64,000 bases of DNA from Methanococcoides burtonii DSM 6242 (lineage in GTDB: Archaea; Halobacteriota; Methanosarcinia; Methanosarcinales; Methanosarcinaceae): positions 1,519,579 through 1,583,578 of the forward strand of contig NC_007955.1 in assembly GCF_000013725.1 (NCBI RefSeq), written 5' to 3'. Shown one piece after another: positions 42,692 to 51,868 of this stretch. The notes under the pieces are model-generated. The model was not told where the DNA came from, did no database searches, and saw only the letters and a program-made list of their open reading frames with translations. A program made the position numbers and the translations under genes. Every line of letters starts with the position of its first letter. Within the stretch, counting starts at the first letter, position 1.

Positions 42692-42771
42692 AAAATTGTC
42701 ATCGGTCATTGAACGATATTTTTTTGAATAAATAATCTAACCACATGATGATGATCTGAACCAATAGTATT

Positions 42772-42812
42772 ATCAAAAAAAAGTAATAACGTTTTCATGA
42801 AAGCGTTATTAC
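42772..42812 (-). terminator. Terminator of the giant VWA gene
   Basis: GTAATAACG at 42783-42791 pairs perfectly with CGTTATTAC at 42804-42812; the inner sequence also pairs partly. On the minus strand a run of T follows (A-run 42774-42781 on the plus strand). The hairpin overlaps the stop codon at 42795-42797. Confidence 0.7.
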
Positions 42813-45800
42813 ACCTTTTGGCCTGATATAAACAACAGCATTCGAAGATACTGAATTGTTTCCATTGCTTCCTATAGCCTTTATGTGTGCAGTACCTGCC
42901 ATCATGCTCATCAAGTTGATCTGATCCGACCCACTGATCGTTATGTTTATTGGGTTTTCAGTTTCATTGAAGGTCCCGATACTTGAATATATCTGCATGT
43001 TAGCAATGGCTGGGTTCCCATCAGAATAGACAGCCTTTAGATCCAATAGCGCATCCTCTCCAATAAGCACTGTTGGAGACTCGGGAATAATTGAGATATT
43101 TCCAAGAGATACATAATCAACACTTGCCCCAAATCCGGAAATTCCTGTTTCACCTTCATAACTTATCTTAACATCAATGTTCGTTCCATTGACATCGGTA
43201 TAATTTATCGATGATGTAGGTAATATCAAAGGAACCGAACCTGCACCCTGAACTTTAACCTGGAACCATACACCCCATTTATCCCCCGGACTCATGGAGG
43301 GTAAATTCCAAAGTAATTCCGACCTATCTCCCTCAGTACTTAGAATTGGTTCTGCATTGCCTTGCGAGGCACCCATTGGTATTGAATATTGAGTTGAGTT
43401 GCCAACCGTAGAATTCGTACTATTTGGTATGTAAGTTGCCGTAGCTATATACAATCCAGTTATGTAATTGTGAGGTATGTGCATTGAAAGTGTAGGACCT
43501 GCTGCAGTAAAATTTGTTATCTCTGATGCAATGCCTATAAAAATATCTTCTAATACTGTAGAATTGGGTGCAAAATAATATTTACCACCAGTGATATTGG
43601 CGATCTCACAAAGGATAGGATCTACCTCATCTTCATTGTTCCCGAGACCAACAGTATAGATGACAGTATTGTGTTCTTTTGCGCGAAGTGCTTCTTCTAT
43701 TAACGAGTGATGTCCTGCGTTATCCAGACCATCGCTCATAAGGACAACTGTTGAATTACCTGTAATTGCTGAGAGTTCATTATTGGCTTCATACAGCCCC
43801 TCATCAATTGCAGTAAGCCCATCTGCGGTAATAGTATCGATTGAATTACTAAGATGAACAAGAGAATTATTTGACAATGATGAAGTGACTGTCGCCCTCC
43901 ATTCCTTCCAGTTCAACTCCGTAGATGAATATGTCGTATCTTTCCATGGATACACAATATCAGATACTTCGTAATAACGTGAAGATGATATCTCCACCTC
44001 ATAAGGAACATTCCACGAATCACCATTCCATTTCTGGACATTTATATCCGAGCTTCCATCAGAAGTAATCAGAGATATTTCGTCAGAATCAACATTAGAT
44101 TCTAAGTTCACCCATCGAGTGTAACCCGAACTTGCAAGACTGGATGACGATCCTTCAGCCCCCCAGTTAGATCCATTCCATACCAGATATTTTGGCGTAT
44201 TCGTACTGTCGCCCCAAACGACCATAGCATCCCCACTGCTACCCTCAAAGGCCACATCGAAAATACGTTTGGAATATTCATAACAATCGTCTTCTATTTC
44301 AGTAAGGGGTGTCCATGACGTACTGTTCCACATAGAAACATGGATATCCATGCCGTCATCTTCGACACCGACAATAGCATTATCTGAATTCGGATCTGTC
44401 GCGATCTTTATCCAGTATCCAATGGGAACACCAAGATCAAAGATAGTGCTTTCATTTTCCCATGATACCCCATTCCAGACGCGCGAACGTATATCCCCAT
44501 TGCTTTCTGCCCAGATGACCATTGCATCTCCACTTTGCTGCTCATAGCCCACGTCAAAACACTGATAATAACCATAAGCTGCAGCAGAATTCGTTATTGT
44601 GATCAGATTGCCCCAGCCAGATCCATTCCAGACCTGTGCACGAATATCATTGTCATCATCGAGAGTGACAAGCATCATTTCATCAGAATATGGTTTTGAA
44701 ACAATTTCGACCCAGCAAACATTCCCTGCGCCGGGATTGGTAGCATCAGTTGATGAAGCCGGAGACCAGAGTGCTCCATTCCAAACCCTGTATCGAGCAA
44801 CTCCCTCATTAAGGGTCATATCCATATAGACTGCAAGTGCATCCCCAGATATCGACTCATATCCAATATCAAAACCACGGGTAGTAGATGAATCCATATA
44901 GGATGTGAATTGTTCTACTCCACTCCAGCCAGAACCGTCCCAAACCTGCACATTGAAATCACGGTTGTAATCTCCGGTACCGAGTATTATTTCTTCTTCA
45001 ACAGGAGATTCTGCTAAGATCAATTGACGTATTGACCCACCAACGTAGTTAGCTGATCGCTCAACTGACCATTGATCGCCTTCCCATATACGATATCTTG
45101 GAACACCGGAACTCCCACTATCGTAATAAGCGGACATCAAACCACTAAGTTGTCTGCTCGTTGCATTGATCGTGAAGAATGTGTCATTTTCAGTGCCTGC
45201 TGATTTGTTCACGATAATGTGATAATCATTCCCTGTAAGCAGAGATGAATTCACCACCTTGGGATCTATGCCGTTCGATGATGATAAGAGTTCAGTCCCT
45301 TCATACAATGACATGTCGATAGTTGAACTATCGTTCCATGATAGCTCAAAACTGTAAAATGCATCTTTTTCTGGTGTGAAATAGCTTAACCATTCGCTTT
45401 TGTTGCGAATGTAGCTGGATTGGTTGTCCGAAGTAACAACATGATTGTCACTGTAGAGAACAAGTCCGGAGAGATCGCCACGACTTTCATCGAAGCTTGA
45501 TATAAATGCCTTTGATGCAATTTGTGTCGCACTTTTTTTGTCTATGAAAGTAGTAAGTGTGAAAGGCTCATCACTGGAAGAACTGCTAACCTGTAAGGTC
45601 CAGTTTCCGGCCTCGACCATATCAGTATCAGGGTACTCATAAAATGTAGGCTGCACCCACACAAATTCAGAAGTTTCTTTGGTTATCGAATATTCCACGA
45701 TTATCAAAGGCCTCCAACCATTGAGATCATAGTGATGGTCATTTTCATTAGTATCAGATGATGCAAAACGATCAATACTAGGATCTGCATCTGTTCCGGC

Positions 45801-46610
45801 ATAACCGCTTCCCACAAGTACGATACTACATTCATCATCCCATTCAGGAACTCTATCCGTACCCCACATTGAATCAGTTATATTAAACTCAACGACATCA
45901 CCTGCAATGGAAGAAGATCGTGAAAGAGTATCAATAGCGTATGAATTGTTGTAATCAGAACCACTAAAGGAACCAGACTCCCATGTCTGTGATGTTGCAT
46001 TATTGTTCCATGTAGGAACTGAATATGGTGTCAAAACATCATAAACTGTAATGCTTCTGGAATCACTACCCGCATCCCATCCAACATAAGGTTCATTCAC
46101 TCCTTTTAAATAAAGAGTAACGCTTTGGATCGTCGTGTTATGAGTAGGTGCTGAAGGAAGGCTCCATTTCATAATAGAAGCTGCCTGATCACCTGCATTG
46201 TTCATATCACTGGTAACATATAGTGAAGTCGATGATCCAAAATTGGTGTTCGGGGAAGAGGAGTCGATGAAAGTATCGAATTCTGTATCTCTAATGCTGA
46301 TGTCTGCAGAGAATCTTTCATCCGTGAAATATCCAGAAGTAGATTCTGCCCTTCCATACGAGGTACCAGATGGTGACGTTAATCTGACATCCAGATCATT
46401 GCTTATGGAGCTCCAGCTCGCCATTGCCTTTAGATCATTGACTGACTCGTTCACCTGAAATACTTTTTCATATCCATAATAGGAAGTGTTAAAATTAATC
46501 ACATATGGCGCTGCATTTGTGTACGTGCTTTCTGAAAGATCGGATGCTACAAGTATCCCATCCGCAAACAATTCAAGATTTCTGATAGAATTGGTATAAT
46601 CATGCGTATT
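42795..46610 (-). CDS. Giant VWA surface protein, part after the in-frame amber codon
   Basis: 1,271 codons that continue the frame of the 892-codon part (46611-49289) after one TAG. There is no start signal of its own: the first possible start is a TTG at 46571 without a ribosome-binding site, and no signal peptide exists. The order is: end of a beta-sandwich domain (TNSIRNLELFADG), a proprotein-convertase-like and DNRLRE-like section (ADISIRDTEFDTFI), eight repeats of the W-x-G-x-x-W kind (about 44010-45100), a VWA-like part (ADGLTAIDEGLYEANNEL, STVVLMSDGLDNAGHHS) and Ig-like strands. A DxSxS metal motif is not visible in this VWA part. Many N-glycosylation sites. The gene ends at a strong terminator. 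Confidence 0.8.
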   Translation of the reverse strand, partial: NTHDYTNSIRNLELFADGILVASDLSESTYTNAAPYVINFNTSYYGYEKVFQVNESVNDLKAMASWSSISNDLDVRLTSPSGTSYGRAESTSGYFTDERFSADISIRDTEFDTFIDSSSPNTNFGSSTSLYVTSDMNNAGDQAASIMKWSLPSAPTHNTTIQSVTLYLKGVNEPYVGWDAGSDSRSITVYDVLTPYSVPTWNNNATSQTWESGSFSGSDYNNSYAIDTLSRSSSIAGDVVEFNITDSMWGTDRVPEWDDECSIVLVGSGYAGTDADPSIDRFASSDTNENDHHYDLNGWRPLIIVEYSITKETSEFVWVQPTFYEYPDTDMVEAGNWTLQVSSSSSDEPFTLTTFIDKKSATQIASKAFISSFDESRGDLSGLVLYSDNHVVTSDNQSSYIRNKSEWLSYFTPEKDAFYSFELSWNDSSTIDMSLYEGTELLSSSNGIDPKVVNSSLLTGNDYHIIVNKSAGTENDTFFTINATSRQLSGLMSAYYDSGSSGVPRYRIWEGDQWSVERSANYVGGSIRQLILAESPVEEEIILGTGDYNRDFNVQVWDGSGWSGVEQFTSYMDSSTTRGFDIGYESISGDALAVYMDMTLNEGVARYRVWNGALWSPASSTDATNPGAGNVCWVEIVSKPYSDEMMLVTLDDDNDIRAQVWNGSGWGNLITITNSAAAYGYYQCFDVGYEQQSGDAMVIWAESNGDIRSRVWNGVSWENESTIFDLGVPIGYWIKIATDPNSDNAIVGVEDDGMDIHVSMWNSTSWTPLTEIEDDCYEYSKRIFDVAFEGSSGDAMVVWGDSTNTPKYLVWNGSNWGAEGSSSSLASSGYTRWVNLESNVDSDEISLITSDGSSDINVQKWNGDSWNVPYEVEISSSRYYEVSDIVYPWKDTTYSSTELNWKEWRATVTSSLSNNSLVHLSNSIDTITADGLTAIDEGLYEANNELSAITGNSTVVLMSDGLDNAGHHSLIEEALRAKEHNTVIYTVGLGNNEDEVDPILCEIANITGGKYYFAPNSTVLEDIFIGIASEITNFTAAGPTLSMHIPHNYITGLYIATATYIPNSTNSTVGNSTQYSIPMGASQGNAEPILSTEGDRSELLWNLPSMSPGDKWGVWFQVKVQGAGSVPLILPTSSINYTDVNGTNIDVKISYEGETGISGFGASVDYVSLGNISIIPESPTVLIGEDALLDLKAVYSDGNPAIANMQIYSSIGTFNETENPINITISGSDQINLMSMMAGTAHIKAIGSNGNNSVSSNAVVYIRPKGVITLS
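44010..45100 (-). repeat. Eight W-x-G-x-x-W repeats inside the surface protein
   Basis: Units recur about every 50 residues, each with a core like RVWNGALW, QVWNGSGW, RVWNGVSW, LVWNGSNW or QKWNGDSW, preceded by a strand such as GDAMVVW or SDEISLIT. The regular alternation of two strand types suggests a beta-propeller or paired-strand solenoid. Boundaries are approximate. Confidence 0.75.
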
Positions 46611-46613
46611 CTA
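46611..46613 (-). other. In-frame TAG codon joining the two halves of the giant surface gene
   Basis: The plus-strand bases are CTA, minus-strand TAG. Upstream codons encode GGMNTITI and downstream codons in the same frame encode NTHDYTNSIRNLELF, with no other stop from 49289 to 42795. The conserved pattern NTITI-x-NTHDYTN places the codon inside one beta-sandwich domain. Decoding as pyrrolysine, another readthrough, or a nonsense mutation are the possibilities. Confidence 0.85.
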
Positions 46614-49289
46614 AATAGTGATAGTGTTCATCCCACCCAGAACCACTGATGAGATATCATACTCAAAGGTCGACCATCTTTTGTCCCCGGTAACAGATAG
46701 TTCGAAACTATAGTTACCATTAACACACACCTTACAATCTTCATTGGAATCATCAATGTCCCATGCATCGTATTTTAAAATATATGGTGCATCTGAGGAT
46801 GTCAGGTTAAGGTCGTCTGCAAATACATAGCTGTAAGGAGTAAATCCTTCAGTACCATAATCGATCTCGGTTACATCGAAATCACTGATCTCTTTTGAAA
46901 TGGTATTGTAAACTGTTTGCAGTTCTGAACCGCTCGGGGCGTTATAATAGCTACCACCGGTTTCGGACGCAATGCGCTTTAGCATAGGCTCATCGATATA
47001 TTCAGAACTTCCAAGACCTATAGAGTATATTCTGATATTGTTTAGATTCGCAGTACTTATTGCATCTGAACCATCTCGATCGGATCCTGCAGTTGCTACA
47101 CCATCAGTAAGAACTATCATTATTTTTTTGGCGTCCGGCCGACCATTGATAAGAAGGTTATTTGCATCTGCCATCGCATCACCTATTGCAGTACCCCCAT
47201 CTGCGACCATGGAATCGATCGCATTATGCAACAGATCTTTGTTTCCGGAAATATTAAGGGATACGGGTTGTCGATCCACAGTGCTGGTACTTGAAAAAGA
47301 GACAACTCCAACTTCTGTATTCGAGAGCAGATTCTCCATGAATATCTTTGCTGCTGACTTGGCATCGGTTAGTGGTTGTTCCGGCGCATTTCCAAGGAAT
47401 TTCATACTTCCTGAACGATCAAGGACAAGAACTATGTCAAGTGCCGTGCCTGCATAGTAATCAGGGTCCATACTTCCAGAACGGTCAAGAATAAGCATTG
47501 ATGTCGCAGCCGACCTACTGACAGGCAATTCCCCTTCCACTGTAATGACCGTTGTAATATTTACAATATCACCAGAGGTTACTACATAAGGTTCTGCATC
47601 GATGGAAGCACTGATGAAAGGCTGGTTCCTTATCTCTATTGAAAGACTATCATTTATGGCATCACTTAATCCAATTATTGTACAGTTCCCTACAAAGTTC
47701 GAACTTGTGAACTCGGTGATCACTCGCCCATATTGGTCAGTTGTGAAGTTTATTAGATTCGATTCATTGGACCCATCCAATGAAAGAGTTCCTAAAGAAG
47801 GAGCTGTGTTGTTAAGAGTTACATTAATATTCTGAAGAGAATGACCCCATGCATCAAGTGCTATTAATGTAACAGTTGAGTCATGATTTCCTGACAGATT
47901 GTTTGCCAGCACAACATTTGGATTGGCATAAAAATTAAATCTTGACAGAGGCCCTTCTGTAAATGAAAGTTCTTTCGATGTATTAATATTAGTAGTACCA
48001 GTCTCATTTTTGTAGGTCGCTGTGATAGAAATATTTTCCACATAGGGAGTCGGACCAACTACAGTGGTTGCAACCCCATAGTCATTTAAAGGGATCAGGG
48101 TCGAACCTAAACTGGATTCAAACAGGACTTGGTCCTTTATTTGAAAACTACCTGGAAGCAAAGGATTCAAGAACTGATCTATTATCTGTGCAGAAAGTCG
48201 ATATGCATCTTCATTGTTTGCATAACAGGAAGAAGGTGTTGATGAGAGTGTAAGGTCCGTTGCAATGTCAGGAGTACCGGTTATGCTGAGCCTCAGGAAC
48301 AGAGATGTATTTAACGCACCTATATTTACAATATTTTCTCCGGCACGCTTGTCTGTTCTAAGATAAACAGTCACTTTACCACCCAACGGCGTGGATTCCA
48401 GTGAAGAAGAAAGCCATGATGAATTATAAGTTACCGGACTGTTGTATATGGTGTCTATCGGATATGTTGCGTTGAAAATTAAAGTCGCTCCTTCTATCGG
48501 ATTGTCATAACGATCATGTAAACTTACAACAATCTCAGAAGTTGTATTGACAACATACTCGTCATCATAAAGTGCTTCCATTGAGTAGGGAGTGGATGGT
48601 GCATAAACTACAGATGTATTATTTATAATTCCCAATGCATCCGATCCTATTGAGAGTGTTCCTGCGAGAGTGGAATTTATTCGTAACAAAAGACCTGTAC
48701 CTTCAGTCGATTTGACAGAGGTCATATTGTTATGATCAATGGATATTTCGAACATATTACCCATCCATTCAGACAGGACAATGTTCTCATCATGTAGTTC
48801 TGAAAGTACATCCACCATTGTAAGATAGAGGTTGATGGTTGGAGTGTTGTTGATGTTGCCATACTGATCGCGAAGAGTGACATTCACATCTACCGCATTT
48901 CCTGCAGACGGATCGGTTTTGTTGACCTCGAAGATTATGTCCTCTATAGGAGCAGGTAAAAAGGAGATGTTGGTCATGTTCGTTTCAGTTCCCGAACTGG
49001 CATTTACGACCAAATTGCCGGAAATTGTTGAATTGATGAAAACTGTAGCAAAACCGGAATCATTCGTTGTGGAAGAAGAGGAACTAAGCATTCCAAAATT
49101 GGTAGAAAAATTAACCGAGGTATTGTTAAGAGGTAGTGTCCCATTCATGAGACGGCCAGTTAATAATACTGTGTCCCCTACCTGTGCCGAAGTATCACTG
49201 GCTGAAAATTCCAGTGTTACAGCCATAACAGGAGTTGTGAATAAAAATAATAGAAGTAGAATGCTCGCGAACTTTGCTGATATTTTCAT
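46611..49289 (-). CDS. Giant VWA surface protein, part before the in-frame amber codon
   Basis: 892 codons from ATG 49289. Signal peptide: KISAKFASILLLLFLFTTPVMA. Then several Big-1/invasin-like Ig domains (VGDTVLLTGRLMNGTLPLNNTSVNF, and repeats of the N-x-T-rich type) to about residue 590. A von Willebrand A domain follows (about 600-800): metal motif DRSGSM occurs twice, then SFSSTSTVDRQ, ADGGTAIGDAM and IVLTDGVATAG. A malectin/galactose-binding-like sandwich begins near residue 830 and is cut by the TAG. The protein should be exported, glycosylated and exposed, perhaps as an adhesin. The full frame with the downstream part is 2,164 residues. Confidence 0.85.
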   Translation of the reverse strand: MKISAKFASILLLLFLFTTPVMAVTLEFSASDTSAQVGDTVLLTGRLMNGTLPLNNTSVNFSTNFGMLSSSSSTTNDSGFATVFINSTISGNLVVNASSGTETNMTNISFLPAPIEDIIFEVNKTDPSAGNAVDVNVTLRDQYGNINNTPTINLYLTMVDVLSELHDENIVLSEWMGNMFEISIDHNNMTSVKSTEGTGLLLRINSTLAGTLSIGSDALGIINNTSVVYAPSTPYSMEALYDDEYVVNTTSEIVVSLHDRYDNPIEGATLIFNATYPIDTIYNSPVTYNSSWLSSSLESTPLGGKVTVYLRTDKRAGENIVNIGALNTSLFLRLSITGTPDIATDLTLSSTPSSCYANNEDAYRLSAQIIDQFLNPLLPGSFQIKDQVLFESSLGSTLIPLNDYGVATTVVGPTPYVENISITATYKNETGTTNINTSKELSFTEGPLSRFNFYANPNVVLANNLSGNHDSTVTLIALDAWGHSLQNINVTLNNTAPSLGTLSLDGSNESNLINFTTDQYGRVITEFTSSNFVGNCTIIGLSDAINDSLSIEIRNQPFISASIDAEPYVVTSGDIVNITTVITVEGELPVSRSAATSMLILDRSGSMDPDYYAGTALDIVLVLDRSGSMKFLGNAPEQPLTDAKSAAKIFMENLLSNTEVGVVSFSSTSTVDRQPVSLNISGNKDLLHNAIDSMVADGGTAIGDAMADANNLLINGRPDAKKIMIVLTDGVATAGSDRDGSDAISTANLNNIRIYSIGLGSSEYIDEPMLKRIASETGGSYYNAPSGSELQTVYNTISKEISDFDVTEIDYGTEGFTPYSYVFADDLNLTSSDAPYILKYDAWDIDDSNEDCKVCVNGNYSFELSVTGDKRWSTFEYDISSVVLGGMNTITI

Positions 49290-49549
49290 GTGATTTGCCC
49301 TTCATTATCCACCAGTATAAATATTAGATTTGAAAGTATATAAATATGATTAATAATAATACGTGGATTTTAAGCAAGTATAATATAGATAGATACAAGG
49401 TTACAATATCGGGATGGTTTATGTGGATGGTTTAATTATTATACAGTTTTATTTTAATAATGCCCCACCAATTAAAAATATATAATGCCAATACCGTATT
49501 CAATATCGATATTTACCAAAATCATTTTATATGTGTAAGGGTTGTTAAA

Positions 49550-49825
49550 ATGGGTGTTACTAAAATGATTAATTCAATTCTCGAAATGATAAAAACTGTT
49601 CCAGAGGGACAGGAACTGTCAGGGTATATCTATTTGCTTGACAGTGCATCATCCTCTATCATTTGGTATGATAACATTACAGATTGCAGCCAAGTGGAAG
49701 AAGATGATATTACTTGGTTAATCTTCAAATATGAAAATCCTGACTATGGATCATCGATCCTTGTAGTTCAGAAGTCGAATGTATCAAAACTTGACCTTTC
49801 GTACGTAACAAAGACAAAATACTGA
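49550..49825 (+). CDS. Small hypothetical protein
   Basis: 91 residues from ATG 49550, which has AAGGG eight bases upstream (an in-frame ATG at 49460 lacks this). It is acidic with a pattern MINSILEMIKTVPEGQELSGYIYLLD and ITWLIFKYENPDYGSSILVVQ, and no recognised domain. No cysteines in a metal pattern. A hairpin that may serve as terminator follows at 49867. Confidence 0.5.
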   Translation: MGVTKMINSILEMIKTVPEGQELSGYIYLLDSASSSIIWYDNITDCSQVEEDDITWLIFKYENPDYGSSILVVQKSNVSKLDLSYVTKTKY

Positions 49826-49866
49826 TTAATTAGATGGGATAAAAGATAATTGAAATTTTTTAATGG

Positions 49867-49889
49867 CACCATTCTACACCAGAATGGTG
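49867..49889 (+). terminator. Hairpin after the small hypothetical gene
   Basis: CACCATTCT at 49867-49875 and AGAATGGTG at 49881-49889 form a perfect 9-bp stem with a 5-base loop, 42 bases past the stop codon. T-rich sequence follows. Confidence 0.55.
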
Positions 49890-50135
49890 AATAATATCTT
49901 ATTTTCATGAATTATTAGACAAGACCTTACTAGCTGTTGCTGTTTCTACCAACTGTCATCCATTCTACCCTATTCTACTAGCTGGCACTTCATTTTACTA
50001 GCCATGAACTCTGCTTAGTTGATGGTCGATCCTCGTAAATACTGCTATATATAGCTAGTATCAGAAATAAGGGAGTTAAATTCTAAAAACAATATGGAAA
50101 TGTACGACAAAAAACGAAACCAAAAAAGAGGTTAA
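49890..50135. other. Repetitive non-coding stretch
   Basis: No gene seen. ACTAGC occurs at three places (near 49929, 49978 and 49998), plus an AGCTAGTA word near 50055, and the word TTCTAC recurs. Could be an unrecognised small RNA or just the debris of a duplicated element. Confidence 0.3.
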
Positions 50136-50158
50136 AAGTAATGCCAATGGCATTACTT
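50136..50158 (-). terminator. thiC terminator
   Basis: AAGTAATGCC at 50136-50145 pairs perfectly over 10 bp with GGCATTACTT at 50149-50158; the stem overlaps the thiC stop and a T-rich tract (AAAAAAGAGG on the plus strand) follows in the minus direction. Confidence 0.7.
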
Positions 50159-51436
50159 TGCGAGATTGTAGTTCTGGTTTACGATCTTCACAGCACAGAA
50201 GTCACCGCACATTGTGCATGCATCTTCATCTGCTGAAGATCTCTCGGTTCTGATTTTTCTTGCGAGTTCCGGGTCGAGTGCAAGACTGAACATCTTCTTC
50301 CAGTCAAGGTCTCTGCGTGCCCTGCCCATTGCAAGGTCCTGGTCCCTCTTTCCGAGTTTGACCATGTCACCAACGTGTGCTGCGATCTTGGATGTCTGGA
50401 CACCCTCAATAACATCCTCGATGTTTGGAAGTGCAAGGTGCTCTGCAGGAGTTACGTAGCAAAGGAAGTCACAGCCGTGTGATGCGGATGTTGCTGCACC
50501 GATAGCTGTTACGATGTGGTCTCTTCCCGGAGAGATATCTGTTACAAGTGGACCGAGCATATAGAATGGCTTGTGTCCGCTCATGGACTTCATGAGTTTA
50601 ACGTTCATCTCTACTTCATCGAGTGGTACGTGACCTGGACCTTCTACAATTACCTGAAGGTTGTACTTGTCATGTGCTTTCTGTGCGCACTCAGAGTTGA
50701 TGATGAGCTCCTGTACCTGTGCCCTGTCAGTAGCATCGTGGATAGCACCTGCACGCATTCCATTACCTGTGGAAAGAACAACTTCGTGCTCTTTAAGGAT
50801 CTCACAAAGATAATCGAATTCAGCGTAGAGTGGGTTCTCTTTCTCATTGTGGAGCATCCATGTAGTCATGAACGCACCGCCACGTGAACAGATACCACCA
50901 TAGCGACCGTGTGCTTTGAGCCTGTCGAGAACGATGTTGTTGATACCAGTATGGATAGCCATGAAGTTGGTACCGAGCTTTGCCTGCTGCTCAGTTGCGT
51001 TCCACAGATCATCTTCTGTCATGTGGATGATAGAACCGTCTCTCTTTGCAGCGCCAATGAAAGCCTGGTAGAGTGGGACTGAACCAACGGAGAGGGAGAT
51101 AGCGTCACATACCTTCTTCCTGATGCCAAGGAAATCTCCACCTGTCCCAAGCTCCATAAGGGTGTCAGCACCTGCTGCTTCTGCAGCCTTTGCTTTTGCA
51201 ACTTCCATATCTTCATCGATGATATCGGAAGATGCACCAATAGATGCATTTACCTTTGTTGTCAGACCTTCGCCGATACCACAGAGCTTAACATCCCTGT
51301 ATGGTGAAGTTGGGATTACGATCCTACCTGCAGCGATTCCGCGCATAATGAACTCTGGCTCTAAGCCTTCGACATTTGCGACTACTTTCATAGCTTCCGT
51401 AATTTTACCAGCTTTTGCATCTTCTACAATTGACAT
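50153..51436 (-). CDS. thiC: Phosphomethylpyrimidine synthase
   Basis: 427 residues, the archaeal short form. Motifs include GGDFLGIRKKV, MAIHTGINNIVLDRLKAHG, SRGGAFMTTWML and EGPGHVPLDEVEMNVKLM, with GPLVTDISPGRDHI for substrate. The C-terminal radical SAM cluster is CTMCGDFCAVKI (C-X2-C-X4-C). It makes the thiamine pyrimidine from aminoimidazole ribotide. No TPP riboswitch is recognisable in the leader. It also serves the pathway of ComDE, which needs thiamine diphosphate. Confidence 0.95.
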   Translation of the reverse strand: MSIVEDAKAGKITEAMKVVANVEGLEPEFIMRGIAAGRIVIPTSPYRDVKLCGIGEGLTTKVNASIGASSDIIDEDMEVAKAKAAEAAGADTLMELGTGGDFLGIRKKVCDAISLSVGSVPLYQAFIGAAKRDGSIIHMTEDDLWNATEQQAKLGTNFMAIHTGINNIVLDRLKAHGRYGGICSRGGAFMTTWMLHNEKENPLYAEFDYLCEILKEHEVVLSTGNGMRAGAIHDATDRAQVQELIINSECAQKAHDKYNLQVIVEGPGHVPLDEVEMNVKLMKSMSGHKPFYMLGPLVTDISPGRDHIVTAIGAATSASHGCDFLCYVTPAEHLALPNIEDVIEGVQTSKIAAHVGDMVKLGKRDQDLAMGRARRDLDWKKMFSLALDPELARKIRTERSSADEDACTMCGDFCAVKIVNQNYNLAK

Positions 51437-51868
51437 GATTTAAACCTCGTGATTAGTTATCCCAAAAAAGAAGGTATTTTATTTAAGTATTGTCAAAAAA
51501 TGAACTTGAGAGCTAATCAAGTAAAGTTGAATACAGGAGAAACTGTTCCAATGACGTTAACTATCATCTAATTATCAAATATTTGAATAAAAAAATTATA
51601 GGCCATTACAGTGCTGTTTTATTCATAATTTTAAGACTGATGCAGATAAACATATATCTATAAAATTGGCACGATTCAAGTTTTGTTGAATTCAAATAAA
51701 GAAAAGATTACTTGTTTTGATGAAATATTCAGATAGATACCATATTTGCAATGGTTTTACATCTCATTACCAAAGCATAATATGGATAGAACAAAAAAAC
51801 AATAGAGGCATGATCAAAGGATAATAGACCATAATATTATAGTAACATAAAAAATAAGTGAATCGGTT
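51437..51868. other. A+T-rich spacer upstream of thiC
   Basis: About 430 bases without a supportable gene. A TATA-like CTTAAATAAA on the minus strand near 51477-51487 is a plausible thiC promoter. The rest has no clear RNA or repeat. Confidence 0.4.

Noticed and set aside
46571-46613. Treating the second half of the giant gene as an independent gene starting at TTG 46571
   Set aside because: No ribosome-binding site, promoter or signal peptide, and the frame and domain continue unbroken across the TAG.
51437-51868. TPP riboswitch upstream of thiC
   Set aside because: Searched by eye for the CUGAGA and ACCUGA-type conserved words on the minus strand of the leader; none found in a proper arrangement.
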